47,482 bases of DNA from Flavobacteriaceae bacterium CG2_30_34_30. Its GTDB lineage: Bacteria; Bacteroidota; Bacteroidia; Flavobacteriales; Flavobacteriaceae. The translations under genes were made by a program, and so were the position numbers. The notes beneath the pieces were generated by a model. The model saw nothing but the letters and a program-made list of their open reading frames with translations. It was not told the DNA's origin and made no database searches. Shown here one piece after another: positions 33,796 through 42,116 of the stretch. The DNA lies in the NCBI GenBank assembly GCA_001873105.1, contig MNYN01000023.1, positions 1 to 47,482 of the forward strand. Reading direction: 5' to 3'. Position 1 is the first letter of the stretch. The number at the start of each line of letters is the position of its first letter.

Positions 33796-34224
33796 AGTAT
33801 GTATTGTTCAGAGTACCCTTTCAGAAGTAGAATTTCGGAAAGGGTGGTTTCCTATTTTTCGGCAAATTAAGAAAAAGAATTTTAGTTACCCGTCTTTTTT
33901 ACGAAGGAAAAATAGCTTTTTCTATAAAAGGGATGCATAGAATTTCATAAAACTAATTGTTATAAAAAACCTCGTAAAAAATATAACCCGTAAAAGCTAT
34001 CTCTAACCACCTATTATACATTCCTTTAAAAGTTAAAAACTACCTAAAACAAAGATACTCCATGCTATTCTGCTTTATTCTTAGTATCTTTGTCAAAATC
34101 ACGACTGGTATTCAGCGTAATTCTTACACTGAGATGGCCAAAAATCCTTTTTCAATACCCATTAAGGCTATCTTATTTTCAGAAACGATCTGAAAAAAAA
34201 TAATTATAAAATAACGACAACACC
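33796..34224. other. Divergent intergenic region between folK-dNK and rpsU
   Basis: 429 bp without a credible gene. It holds an ACCCTTTC/GAAAGGGT hairpin (33815-33822 with 33838-33845), and an 11-bp perfect inverted repeat at 34049-34093 whose arms are TAnnTTTG elements facing outwards. Confidence 0.6.
34049..34093. promoter_or_regulatory. Inverted repeat forming two divergent -7 elements
   Basis: ACAAAGATACT (34049-34059) and AGTATCTTTGT (34083-34093) are perfect inverted repeats with a 23-bp centre. Each arm contains TATCTTTG, one reading towards rpsU (34085-34092), the other towards folK (34057-34050). Transcription of rpsU would start about 125 bp before its ATG. The upstream elements of the two would overlap within the centre; no clear TTG is seen there. 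Confidence 0.5.
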
Positions 34225-34419
34225 ATGCTTATAGTAAAAGTACAAGACGGAGAAAATATTGAACGCGCTTTAAAACGTTTTAAAAGAAAATACCGCGATA
34301 CCAAAGTGCTTCAAAAAGTAAGAGAAAACCAACAGTTTACAAAAAAATCTGTAGAACGAAGAAAAGAAGTAGGCAAAGCAGCATACATCCAAAACTTAAG
34401 GGATGAAGCAGACCAATAG
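34225..34419 (+). CDS. rpsU: 30S ribosomal protein bS21
   Basis: 64-residue basic protein matching bS21 throughout (MLIVKVQDGENIERALKRFKRKYRDTKVLQKVRENQQFTKKSVERRKE...). In Bacteroidota this protein is known to help hide the anti-Shine-Dalgarno end of 16S rRNA. The 30 bases before its ATG are A-rich and show no Shine-Dalgarno sequence. It begins a close-packed set of genes, with the GNAT gene starting 8 bp after its stop. The xerC-type recombinase gene I would expect after rpsU in this group is not there. Confidence 0.96.
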   Translation: MLIVKVQDGENIERALKRFKRKYRDTKVLQKVRENQQFTKKSVERRKEVGKAAYIQNLRDEADQ

Positions 34420-34427
34420 ATACTATT

Positions 34428-34871
34428 ATGAACACCTTTACAATCTATAATTCCAACATAAAACCCGATGAGGGGCAGACGAAAGAAATAGTAGATTTTT
34501 TACACACCCACTTAGGAGCTTACGGCGACCCAAAAGAACACATTTTAAAATGTTTACACTACGCCTTGGGAAAACCAAAAACAGCAATGGGGGGGTTTGC
34601 CCTTTTGCTTAAAAACCATGAGGGGCTTCAAGGAATTACCATAGTAAACCAAACAGGAATGTCTGGTTATATTCCTGAAAATATACTTGTTTACATTGCC
34701 GTTCATGAAAATGCGCGCGGTAAAGGCATTGGCAAAAAGCTGATGCAAAAAGCCATTGAATTGACAGATGGCAGCATTGCCCTTCACGTAGAGCCGAACA
34801 ATCCCGCTAAATTTCTTTATGAAAAACTGGGTTTTGAAAACAAATACCTGGAAATGCGGCTAAAAAAATAG
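34428..34871 (+). CDS. GNAT-family N-acetyltransferase
   Basis: 147-residue acetyl-CoA-dependent transferase. Motif A is clear in VYIAVHENARGKGIGKKLMQKAIE (residues about 88-111) with the pyrophosphate-binding R-G-K-G-I-G-K, followed by HVEPNNPAKFLYEKLGFENK, the usual C-terminal block. Its place between rpsU and a sodium/solute symporter plus an ornithine-racemase-like gene suggests an amino acid or amine substrate, but this is inference. Gap to the next gene is 3 bp. Confidence 0.88.
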   Translation: MNTFTIYNSNIKPDEGQTKEIVDFLHTHLGAYGDPKEHILKCLHYALGKPKTAMGGFALLLKNHEGLQGITIVNQTGMSGYIPENILVYIAVHENARGKGIGKKLMQKAIELTDGSIALHVEPNNPAKFLYEKLGFENKYLEMRLKK

Positions 34872-34874
34872 GTT

Positions 34875-36278
34875 ATGCCTTTTTTAGACATTCTTGTATT
34901 TATAATTTACCTAGCACTCGTTCTGGGCATCGGATTTTACTTCTATCGAAAAAACCAAAACACCCAAGACTATTATGTAGGGGGTAGGGATATGAAAAGC
35001 TTTCATGTGGGCCTCTCTGTAGTCGCTACAGATGTGGGCGGCGGCTTTTCCATTGGCTTAGGTGGCCTGGGTTTTGTAATGGGTATTTCTGGTTCGTGGA
35101 TGCTTTTCACTGGATTAATTGGTGCCTGGCTTAGTGCGGTGTTCCTTATTCCTAAGGTTATTCATAAAGGTCACAAACTACGACTTTTAACATTTCCGCA
35201 ATTGCTGAAAGAAAATTATGGAGTGACCGTGGCTTTTGTTGCCGGGGTAATTTCCTTCATCGGGTATCTTGGGTTTACTTCCTCCCAATTATTGGCAGGA
35301 GCCAAACTCGCAGTAGGGACGTTTCCTGCTCTTAACTTACTGGATGCGTTATACCTTATGGGTGCTGTTGCTATTGTTTATACAGTTTTTGGTGGAATCA
35401 AGGCAGTAATTTATACCGATACTTTTCAATGGTCCATATTAATAATAGGATTGATTTTTGTTGGAATTCCTTTTGCATATTTTAAATTGGGCGGTTGGGA
35501 TGCTATCCAAAGCGTTTTACCAAATAAATTCTTTTCATTAACAAACCTCCGTTGGGTACAGTTTGCAAACTGGTTTATCACCATTGTACCGATTTGGTTT
35601 GTGGGTATGACTTTATACCAGCGCATTTATGCTTGTAAAGACGAAAAAACTGCTAAAAAAGCCTGGTATATTGCCGGACTTTTTGAATGGCCGGTTATGG
35701 CATTTATGGGTATTGCCTTGGGTCTTTTAGCACGTGTGGGTGCGGAACAAGGACTATTCATCGCTGATGGTTTTGCTCAGGCTGCAACTATGGATCCGGA
35801 AATCGGTTTGCCACTTTTACTTAAAAACATACTTCCCGCAGGTCTATTGGGCCTGATGATGGCGGCTTACTTTTCAGCGATAATGTCCACTGCAGACAGT
35901 TGCTTACTGGCTTCCTCAGGCAATTTTGTGACAGACATACTCAATTTAAAAGAAGATAATCCTAGGGCTATTTTAATTTCACAGGTGGCAACATTTGTCA
36001 TCGGATTTGCAGCAATTCTCATTGCCAGTTATATGACCAGTGTACTCGACCTGATGTTACTTTCTTATGCTTTTATGGTTTCTGGATTGCTGGTGCCGGT
36101 GCTGGGCATGCTTTGGTCAAAAAAGAAAAAACCGCTAGCTGCACTTTTAGCGATGCTTTTCGGGGGCTTTTCAACTTTAATACTCACCTTTTTGTCCGTT
36201 GAAATACCCTTCGGATTTGACCCGATTCTTATAGGCATTTTAATTTCCTTATTTTTGTATCTCATTGTGAAGAAATAG
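34875..36278 (+). CDS. Sodium:solute symporter (SSS family)
   Basis: 467-residue, roughly 13-helix Na+-coupled importer of the SLC5/PutP-PanF type. Typical features are the N-terminal YYVGGRDMKSFHVGLSVVATDVGGG segment (unwound first core helix), GGIKAVIYTDTFQWSILIIG, and MMAAYFSAIMSTADSCLLASSGNFVTDI near residue 325, containing the Na+-site Ser/Thr. The substrate cannot be read from sequence; the downstream racemase suggests an amino acid. It lies 3 bp after the GNAT gene and 25 bp before the racemase gene. Confidence 0.92.
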   Translation: MPFLDILVFIIYLALVLGIGFYFYRKNQNTQDYYVGGRDMKSFHVGLSVVATDVGGGFSIGLGGLGFVMGISGSWMLFTGLIGAWLSAVFLIPKVIHKGHKLRLLTFPQLLKENYGVTVAFVAGVISFIGYLGFTSSQLLAGAKLAVGTFPALNLLDALYLMGAVAIVYTVFGGIKAVIYTDTFQWSILIIGLIFVGIPFAYFKLGGWDAIQSVLPNKFFSLTNLRWVQFANWFITIVPIWFVGMTLYQRIYACKDEKTAKKAWYIAGLFEWPVMAFMGIALGLLARVGAEQGLFIADGFAQAATMDPEIGLPLLLKNILPAGLLGLMMAAYFSAIMSTADSCLLASSGNFVTDILNLKEDNPRAILISQVATFVIGFAAILIASYMTSVLDLMLLSYAFMVSGLLVPVLGMLWSKKKKPLAALLAMLFGGFSTLILTFLSVEIPFGFDPILIGILISLFLYLIVKK

Positions 36279-36303
36279 ACCTTTTGGTCACAACTTATAT
36301 ACT

Positions 36304-37380
36304 ATGGCATTTGTTACTTTAAGTAAATCCTCGTTAAGAAAAAACTATCATTTTCTTCAAAAGTTATTTGAAGCGAATAACATAGAATGGGCACCTGTAT
36401 TAAAAATGCTTTGCGGAAACAAAAAATATTTAGAATATCTTCTTTCTCTGGGAAACGAACAAGTTTGTGACGCCCGTTTGGGGAATTTAAAAACCATTAA
36501 ATCCATAAAACCAAAGGCTGAAACCATTTACATCAAGCCCCCTGCCAGAAAAAGCATTCCGGAAATCGTAAAATATGCCGATGTAAGTTTTAACACAGAA
36601 TTTACAACCCTGCAGTGGCTCTCAGAAGAAGCTATCAAACAAAACAAAACCCATCGTGTACTTATTATGATTGAGTTGGGAGACCTCCGTGAAGGTATTA
36701 TGGGCGAACATTTGATCGATTTTTATAAAAAGGTTTTTGAGCTTCCCAATATTGAAGTAATGGGCATAGGAGCCAACTTAAATTGCCTAAGCGGTGTCAT
36801 GCCAAGTAAAGACAAGCTTATTCAATTAAGTTTGTATGAGCAATTGATTGAAGCTAAATTTGGAAAAAAAATTGCCGGCGTTTCCGGTGGTTCTTCTGTC
36901 ATGGTTCCTCTTTTAATGAAAGGACAAGTTCCTCAAGGTATCAATCATTTTAGAATAGGAGAAACCCTATTTTTTGGTATTGATTTGTTTGAAAATAAAA
37001 CTATTGATGGCATGAGCGATACCGTTTTTTTACTTCACGCCGAAATAATAGAAATTACCGAAAAACCGATGACTCCTTATGGCGTTTTAGATGCAAATCC
37101 TTCCGGACATACTTTAAAAATTGAGGAAAGTGACTACGGAAAAACCCAAAAAAGAGCCATTTTAGATATTGGATTACTGGATATTACAAAGACAGAATTT
37201 TTATTTCCTATAGAAGCAGACCTTAGGCTTATTGGTGCAAGTTCCGATATGTTAGTGCTGGATTTGAGCCATGCTAAAAGAAAGTACAAAGTGGGCGACT
37301 TAATCGCCTTTAAAATGAGTTATATGGGAGCGTTAGCCGTTATGAATTCTAATTATATTGAAAAACGGTTGGTAGATTAA
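36304..37380 (+). CDS. Alanine/ornithine racemase-family PLP enzyme
   Basis: 358-residue fold-type III PLP enzyme. The PLP Lys is Lys34 in WAPVLKMLCGN; other blocks are MIELGDLREGIM, VMGIGANLNCLSGVMP, GVSGGSSVMVPLL, HFRIGETLFFGID and IGASSDMLVLDLS, close to clostridial ornithine racemase and unlike biosynthetic Alr. The catalytic-Tyr arrangement of Alr is not evident. In context it should racemise an amino acid brought in by the symporter, or a peptidoglycan- or osmolyte-related one. Last gene of the rpsU-GNAT-symporter-racemase run. Confidence 0.87.
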   Translation: MAFVTLSKSSLRKNYHFLQKLFEANNIEWAPVLKMLCGNKKYLEYLLSLGNEQVCDARLGNLKTIKSIKPKAETIYIKPPARKSIPEIVKYADVSFNTEFTTLQWLSEEAIKQNKTHRVLIMIELGDLREGIMGEHLIDFYKKVFELPNIEVMGIGANLNCLSGVMPSKDKLIQLSLYEQLIEAKFGKKIAGVSGGSSVMVPLLMKGQVPQGINHFRIGETLFFGIDLFENKTIDGMSDTVFLLHAEIIEITEKPMTPYGVLDANPSGHTLKIEESDYGKTQKRAILDIGLLDITKTEFLFPIEADLRLIGASSDMLVLDLSHAKRKYKVGDLIAFKMSYMGALAVMNSNYIEKRLVD

Positions 37381-37401
37381 AAAAAAATTGAAACTGACAA
37401 T

Positions 37402-37540
37402 CCCTGTGGCATGCCATAGGGGTATCTCGTATTTTCAAATTGGTTGAAAAATCCAAATATTGTCTCAACATATCGGGGTTATATTTTTCCTCACCCGGAA
37501 CTGCCGAAAAAGGCAGTTCAGACCTCTCCAAGGGAGAGGT
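37402..37540. repeat. Cluster of three short palindromes
   Basis: In the 232-bp gap after the racemase gene: CCCTGTGGCATGCCATAGGG at 37402-37421 (20-nt self-complementary, one G-U); GAACTGCC/GGCAGTTC at 37498-37519; ACCTCTCC-AAG-GGAGAGGT at 37522-37540, resembling the dispersed CTCCCC...GGAGAGG element. None is followed by a T-run. No gene seen. Confidence 0.6.
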
Positions 37541-37612
37541 AACCTGGAAACCTTTTTTACTTTAGGGCAGAACTGACCTAAGCGTCAAAAAATATTTAGA
37601 TTAATACAACCT

Positions 37613-38002
37613 TCAGAACTTAAAATTTACTGATAGATTATTCCGCCATTTTTCCACTACAAGGGTAAAGGAAATTCCTAAAGTGTACATTAGCATATCC
37701 ATCCAATCAAAAGTACTGCCCAATACAATACTTGCTCCACCAAATTCGTTCAAACCTAATTTATCCACAAGATTACAGTATTGTAGGATTTCTATACCAT
37801 AAGCAAACAATAATACCCCAAGAGCAGTGGGTATAACCGGTAGTTTCAAAAAGGAAAGAATAAAACAATACATAAGTATGACTACCAATGCATCTCCGAA
37901 ATAATGTCTAATAAATCCATCCGGAACATACCATGCAATAGCAATTTCAGTAACTAAAAGTAAACTGAAAAATAAAAAATAAACACGGTTAAATGTTACC
38001 AT
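37613..38002 (-). CDS. DUF2809 membrane protein
   Basis: 129-residue inner-membrane protein with four hydrophobic segments (about 7-25, 34-53, 56-74, 99-117). The conserved features FNRVYFLFF, YFGDALVVILMYCF, EILQYCNLVDKLGL and STFDWMDMLMYTLGI match DUF2809. No function known. It is on the minus strand, 74 bp downstream of the DUF2797 gene. Confidence 0.85.
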   Translation of the reverse strand: MVTFNRVYFLFFSLLLVTEIAIAWYVPDGFIRHYFGDALVVILMYCFILSFLKLPVIPTALGVLLFAYGIEILQYCNLVDKLGLNEFGGASIVLGSTFDWMDMLMYTLGISFTLVVEKWRNNLSVNFKF

Positions 38003-38076
38003 GGAGGTCTTGCTTTTAGGAATTGATCAGTTGTTAACTCCTTTATAAAATTAATAGTTGAATTGAGACTATTGGT

Positions 38077-38871
38077 CTATCCAATCACCAAATCTACCAC
38101 ATACCCTTCGCTATTTCTCACATTAAAAACTGTATCGTCATCAAAAAGCAAATACTGCCCTTTGATGCCTGTTAGCACGCCGTTATAAGAAGGTGTTTTT
38201 TCTAAGTTTAAGGTTTTTATTTTTTGTGGATATTTTAAAACAGGAAACACCATATTGGTTTCCGTATTTGTTGGGATAAAATATTGTTGTGTTTCTTTGG
38301 GAATAAAGCGTTTTAACGAGTCTCTTATTTCTACTAAATTTAAATCTAAAATGTTGTTAGTCAGCATTTTTCGCCAATTAGTTTTATCAGAAACGTGGGA
38401 TTTTAAAGCAATTTCGGTAATTCCTGCTAAATAGCGATTTGGGACTTCCACAATTTCTATGGCTTCATGAGCACCTTGATCAATCCATCTGGTGGGAATC
38501 TGACTTTTTCTTGTTACTCCTACTTTTACGTTACTCGAGTTGGCTAAATATACCACATGGGGTTGCAGCTGCACTCTTTTTTCATAAGCTAAATCGCGAT
38601 CTTCTCGGTCTAGGTGTGCCGTACTCAATTCCGGATGCATAATCCAATCGCCGGCTGCGGGTATGCTGTAAAAACAGTCATAACAATATCCTTGTCGGAA
38701 TATTTTTTTATCCAACCCGCAAGATAGACATTGGTAGCCTGAAAAAGTAATTTGTATATTTTTTCCCAGGGCTTGATTGAGGTTAAGAAAGTCATTTTCA
38801 AACACTAAGTAGTACTGAACGGGGTGGGTACATTCCGTTTGCATTTTAGTTAAAACACCATGGTATTGCAT
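38077..38871 (-). CDS. DUF2797 zinc-finger protein
   Basis: 264 residues. Near residue 48 there is a CXXC...CXXC set (CLSCG, CYDC) that should bind zinc, followed by DWIMHPELSTAHLDREDRDL and a segment HVVYLANSSNVKVGVTRKSQIPTRWIDQGA, which is reminiscent of the GIY-YIG/T5orf172 nuclease fold start. The remainder (LTNNILDLNLVEIRDSLKRFIP, GIKGQYLLFDDDTVFNVRN) fits DUF2797. Function unknown; nucleic-acid binding is plausible. Divergent from the GH3 gene with 58 bp between. Confidence 0.82.
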   Translation of the reverse strand: MQYHGVLTKMQTECTHPVQYYLVFENDFLNLNQALGKNIQITFSGYQCLSCGLDKKIFRQGYCYDCFYSIPAAGDWIMHPELSTAHLDREDRDLAYEKRVQLQPHVVYLANSSNVKVGVTRKSQIPTRWIDQGAHEAIEIVEVPNRYLAGITEIALKSHVSDKTNWRKMLTNNILDLNLVEIRDSLKRFIPKETQQYFIPTNTETNMVFPVLKYPQKIKTLNLEKTPSYNGVLTGIKGQYLLFDDDTVFNVRNSEGYVVDLVIG

Positions 38872-38929
38872 TACAAAAAATTAAGTTTAAATTTACACAT
38901 CTATTAGCAGCAATAAAGATACTTTTTTT

Positions 38930-40453
38930 ATGCCAATTCCCATTGTTAACTCTATTGCCTCTTGGTTTTTAAAGAAGCGATTTCATCAAATTGATTTATT
39001 CCTCAAGTACCCCAATGAGGTACAAGAGGAGTTACTCCATAATTTGTTGATGAAAGCAAAAAATACAGAAATTGGTATCCAATATGAATTTGCCACCATC
39101 CAAAACTACAAAACTTTTGCAGAACGCGTTCCCGTTACCACCTATGAAGAAATGGAACCTTCTATTGAACGCTCGCGGCTAGGTGAGTCTAATATTTTTT
39201 GGCCTACCCCCATTAAATGGTTTGCCAAATCTAGTGGCACCACTGCTGCTAAAAGTAAATTTATTCCGGTAAGTATGGATGCTCTGGAGGATTGTCATTA
39301 TGCAGCAAGTAAAGATTTGCTATGTATGTATTTAAATAACAATCCCAATTCGCAATTATTTTTAGGGAAGAGTTTACGCCTGGGTGGAAGCAAAGATTTA
39401 TACAACAATAACGGTACTGTTTTTGGAGATTTGTCGGCCATTCTGATAGCAAATATGCCTTTTTGGGCAGAATTCAGCAGCACCCCAAGTAATGAAGTTT
39501 CACTAATGGCCGATTGGGAAACCAAAATGCAAGCCATTGTAAACGAAACGATACAAGAAAACGTAACCAGTTTAGCCGGTGTGCCCTCTTGGATGTTAGT
39601 TTTGTTAAATAATGTTTTGGAAACCACCGGCGAACATACTTTATTTTCCATTTGGCCCAATTTAGAGGTCTATTTTCACGGTGGGGTTAGTTTTAACCCA
39701 TATATTGAGCAGTACAATAGAATTTTACCTAAAGAAAATTTTCGGTACTATGAAATCTACAATGCTTCCGAAGGATTTTTTGCCATACAAGATGAAAATA
39801 GCAACAAAGAATTGTTGTTGATGCTGGACTATGGTATATTTTATGAATTCATCGCTATGGATACCTATGGAACGAATTCAGAGAAGGTTATTCCTCTTAG
39901 TGAAGTGGAAGTAGAAAAAAATTATGCTATTATCATCACCACCAATTCCGGATTGTGGCGATATAAAATAGGCGATACAGTGCGGTTTACCTCCACAAAC
40001 CCTTATCGGATAAAAGTTACAGGACGCACCAAGCACCATATTAATGTTTTTGGGGAAGAGCTGATTATAGAAAATGCTGAAGATGCTTTACGAAAAACTA
40101 CCACAGCCACCCATTCAGAAATTGTGGAATACACCGTTGCACCCATCTTTATGGCAGGCAGAGAAAAAGGTGCTCACGAATGGATTATAGAATTTAAAAC
40201 CCCTCCCCAAAATTTAGAACAATTTTCGCACTTATTGGATTTGTCCTTACAAGAAGTAAATAGCGATTACGAAGCAAAACGGTTTCATAATACCACATTG
40301 AACCCATTAAAAATAATTGTAGGCAGGCACAACTTATTTTACGATTGGTTAAAGAAAAAGGACAAACTAGGTGGTCAACATAAAGTGCCGCGACTATCCA
40401 ATACCCGCAATTATATTGAGGAATTGTTAGAAATGAACCGTTTAAAAGTATAA
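38930..40453 (+). CDS. GH3-family acyl-adenylate-forming enzyme
   Basis: 507-residue member of the GH3 auxin-responsive family, which in plants conjugates amino acids to acyl acids via adenylates. The ATP-binding SSGTTAAKSKFIPVS is at residues 101-115, with VTSLAGVPSWMLVLL, the acyl-site YNASEGFFAIQ, GLWRYKIGDTVRF and VTGRTKHHINVFGEELI (adenylate motif). Bacterial members are common in Bacteroidota; the acids and amines they join are unknown. No pathway genes are adjacent. The gene stands alone with divergent and unrelated neighbours. Confidence 0.88.
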   Translation: MPIPIVNSIASWFLKKRFHQIDLFLKYPNEVQEELLHNLLMKAKNTEIGIQYEFATIQNYKTFAERVPVTTYEEMEPSIERSRLGESNIFWPTPIKWFAKSSGTTAAKSKFIPVSMDALEDCHYAASKDLLCMYLNNNPNSQLFLGKSLRLGGSKDLYNNNGTVFGDLSAILIANMPFWAEFSSTPSNEVSLMADWETKMQAIVNETIQENVTSLAGVPSWMLVLLNNVLETTGEHTLFSIWPNLEVYFHGGVSFNPYIEQYNRILPKENFRYYEIYNASEGFFAIQDENSNKELLLMLDYGIFYEFIAMDTYGTNSEKVIPLSEVEVEKNYAIIITTNSGLWRYKIGDTVRFTSTNPYRIKVTGRTKHHINVFGEELIIENAEDALRKTTTATHSEIVEYTVAPIFMAGREKGAHEWIIEFKTPPQNLEQFSHLLDLSLQEVNSDYEAKRFHNTTLNPLKIIVGRHNLFYDWLKKKDKLGGQHKVPRLSNTRNYIEELLEMNRLKV

Positions 40454-40580
40454 ACCACAAAAAAACACGTCATTATTTTTCTAGTTTTAACGCTTTAAAT
40501 CGTTGATTTTATACGCTTTATCGGTAAAAAAAATTCATCTGGTAGTTCAACGAATATATCCATCCATTCATCTAAAAGTT

Positions 40581-40612
40581 TTGGTAGTACTTTTCTTACT
40601 AGATACATTTGC
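40581..40612 (+). promoter_or_regulatory. Promoter of the third small lipoprotein gene
   Basis: TTTG (40581-40584), a 20-bp spacer and TACATTTG (40605-40612) match both consensus elements, 28 bp before the ATG. Confidence 0.7.
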
Positions 40613-40640
40613 CCTGTAATTTTTTAGAAAATAACAACGA

Positions 40641-40835
40641 ATGAAAAAAATAGTTTATGTAGCACTAGTTTTAATTTTCACTATAAGTTTGACTTCATGT
40701 GGAAGTACTGTTGCAGTGCAAGAATTGCAAAAATCGCAAGACGAAGCAACTAGTTTTACTATTAAAGACAAGAAAGAGGTGATGCAAAAGGAAATTTTTC
40801 ACAAAAGAAGAAGTACAATTATTGCGCAACCATAA
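40641..40835 (+). CDS. Small lipoprotein
   Basis: 64-residue lipoprotein with a textbook lipobox (SLTSC, Cys20) after a hydrophobic signal. The mature 45 residues (GSTVAVQELQKSQDEATSFTIKDKKEVMQKEIFHKRRSTIIAQP) are basic towards the end and match no domain I know. It has its own promoter and terminator, so it is a single-gene unit. Unlike the lipoproteins at 23.3 and 24.6 kb it is not acidic and shares only the signal. Confidence 0.75.
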   Translation: MKKIVYVALVLIFTISLTSCGSTVAVQELQKSQDEATSFTIKDKKEVMQKEIFHKRRSTIIAQP

Positions 40836-40860
40836 GCATAAGAACATGTTTCGCATAAAA

Positions 40861-40893
40861 AAGCCCTGATTGTTGTATCAGGACTTTTTTTTT
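40861..40893 (+). terminator. Rho-independent terminator of the lipoprotein gene
   Basis: Stem AAGCCCTGAT/ATCAGGACTT (40861-40870 with 40877-40886, one mismatch) followed by seven T. Confidence 0.8.
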
Positions 40894-41026
40894 GGTTCAC
40901 GGTTTGCATAGAAACGCAGAAGCTGATTTATAAACGGTATTTTAAGTTTACAGGATACTAAAATTAATAATAACGGTTTGAGTTAACACCCCAAACCGAT
41001 ATTTTGTTTATGCTGTAGTTCTTCTT

Positions 41027-41060
41027 AAAAACCTTTCATTTTATTGGAGGTTTTTTTTTT
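41027..41060 (+). terminator. Orphan rho-independent terminator
   Basis: AAAAACCT (41027-41034) pairs with AGGTTTTT (41048-41055), followed by more T. It is 134 bp beyond the lipoprotein gene's own terminator, with no coding sequence between. A hairpin CGGTTTG/CAAACCG (40974-40998) precedes it. It may end a small RNA or back up the earlier terminator. Confidence 0.5.
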
Positions 41061-41077
41061 GGAAAATAATTTTTAAC

Positions 41078-41108
41078 ATCGGATAAAATGTATATATTTG
41101 TATCCGAT
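41078..41108. promoter_or_regulatory. Palindromic operator over the fic promoter
   Basis: ATCGGATA (41078-41085) and TATCCGAT (41101-41108) are perfect inverted repeats around 15 bp that include TATATTTG (41093-41100), a full TAnnTTTG -7 element. The second arm ends 3 bp before the preferred ATG. A protein bound here would block transcription. Confidence 0.6.
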
Positions 41109-41111
41109 ATT

Positions 41112-42071
41112 ATGTGGAAAATAGATGTAACATACAGAGATGATTTTCAAAACACCTTTACAAGGCTATTTGATAAACTTTTAGTTTTACAAAAAAGCAG
41201 GCCTTTGCCACAGGTTGCTTTGCAAAAATTAAAGGAAGCACTTTCTATTGAGTGGACATACAACTCAAACAGCATGGAAGGAAATACCCTGAGTTTAAGG
41301 GAAACCCAACTCGTCCTTCAGGAAGGTATTACCGTTAAAGGAAAGTCTTTAAAAGAGCACTTTGAGGCCAAAAATCATGAGACTGCACTTCATTATCTGT
41401 ATGAAATGGTTTCCGGCGACTATAAAATTAGCAGTAAAGACATCCTCGCACTGCATCAACTAGTGCTGCGAAGCATTGAGGATGATTTTGCAGGACGTTT
41501 AAGAACTGGAGGCGTGAGGATAGCAGGAGCAAATTTTATTCCTCCCAATGCCTTGAAGGTACCTCAGCTGCTTGATGAGCTTATTGACTTTGTCCATACA
41601 AACCCATTGCAGTTGAACACCCTTGAGTTGGCTACGGTTTTTCATCATAAATTTGTATGGATACATCCTTTCTTTGACGGAAACGGAAGAACGGTAAGGC
41701 TTTGTATGAATTTGATTTTAATGAAAGAAGGCTTTCCTCCTGCCATCATTTTGACCAATGACCGAAAAAAATATTATGACGCTTTAAACAGTGCAAATCA
41801 TGGCAACTATAGTAAGCTTATGCTCTTAATGTCTCAGGCACTTGAGCGCACATTAAATATCTATTTACAATCACTCCCTGGTCTAGATCCAGATTACAGG
41901 GTTATTTCAGACCTTGTAGAAGAAGAACGTTTGCCTTATGGTCAGGAATATATCAGTCTGCTCGCACGGCAGGGCAAAATTGACGCTTACAAAGAAGGCC
42001 GAAACTGGCTCACCACCAAAGAAGCTGTGGAGGATTACATTAAAACGAGAAAGCGTAAAAGGGAAATTTAA
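41112..42071 (+). CDS. Fic-family AMPylating protein with N-terminal inhibitory motif
   Basis: Fic enzymes transfer AMP from ATP to a protein hydroxyl. The 319-residue product has the full active-site motif HPFFDGNGRTVR and, upstream, SNSMEG, a match to the inhibitory (S/T)xxxE(G/N) of class II Fic proteins, so the enzyme should be self-restrained. The C-terminal part (EYISLLARQGKIDAYKEGRNWLTTKEAVEDYI) resembles an excisionase-type helix-turn-helix. The ATG at 41112 is preferred to that at 41088, because the latter lies in the promoter. No antitoxin gene adjoins. A palindrome over the promoter suggests autoregulation. Targets unknown. Confidence 0.9.
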   Translation: MWKIDVTYRDDFQNTFTRLFDKLLVLQKSRPLPQVALQKLKEALSIEWTYNSNSMEGNTLSLRETQLVLQEGITVKGKSLKEHFEAKNHETALHYLYEMVSGDYKISSKDILALHQLVLRSIEDDFAGRLRTGGVRIAGANFIPPNALKVPQLLDELIDFVHTNPLQLNTLELATVFHHKFVWIHPFFDGNGRTVRLCMNLILMKEGFPPAIILTNDRKKYYDALNSANHGNYSKLMLLMSQALERTLNIYLQSLPGLDPDYRVISDLVEEERLPYGQEYISLLARQGKIDAYKEGRNWLTTKEAVEDYIKTRKRKREI

Positions 42072-42091
42072 ACCTGTTTAGTCCAGGTTTA
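42069..42091. terminator. Hairpin between fic and clpX
   Basis: TAAACCTG/CAGGTTTA with a 7-nt loop at the 3' ends of two convergent genes. Only a weak AT-rich tract follows. Confidence 0.35.
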
Positions 42092-42116
42092 TAAATTTAT
42101 CCTTTGGGTATTACAA

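Noticed and set aside
41111..42071. Fic toxin-antitoxin pair
   Set aside because: No small antitoxin gene adjoins, and the protein carries its own inhibitory SxxxEG motif, pointing to a self-regulated class II Fic.
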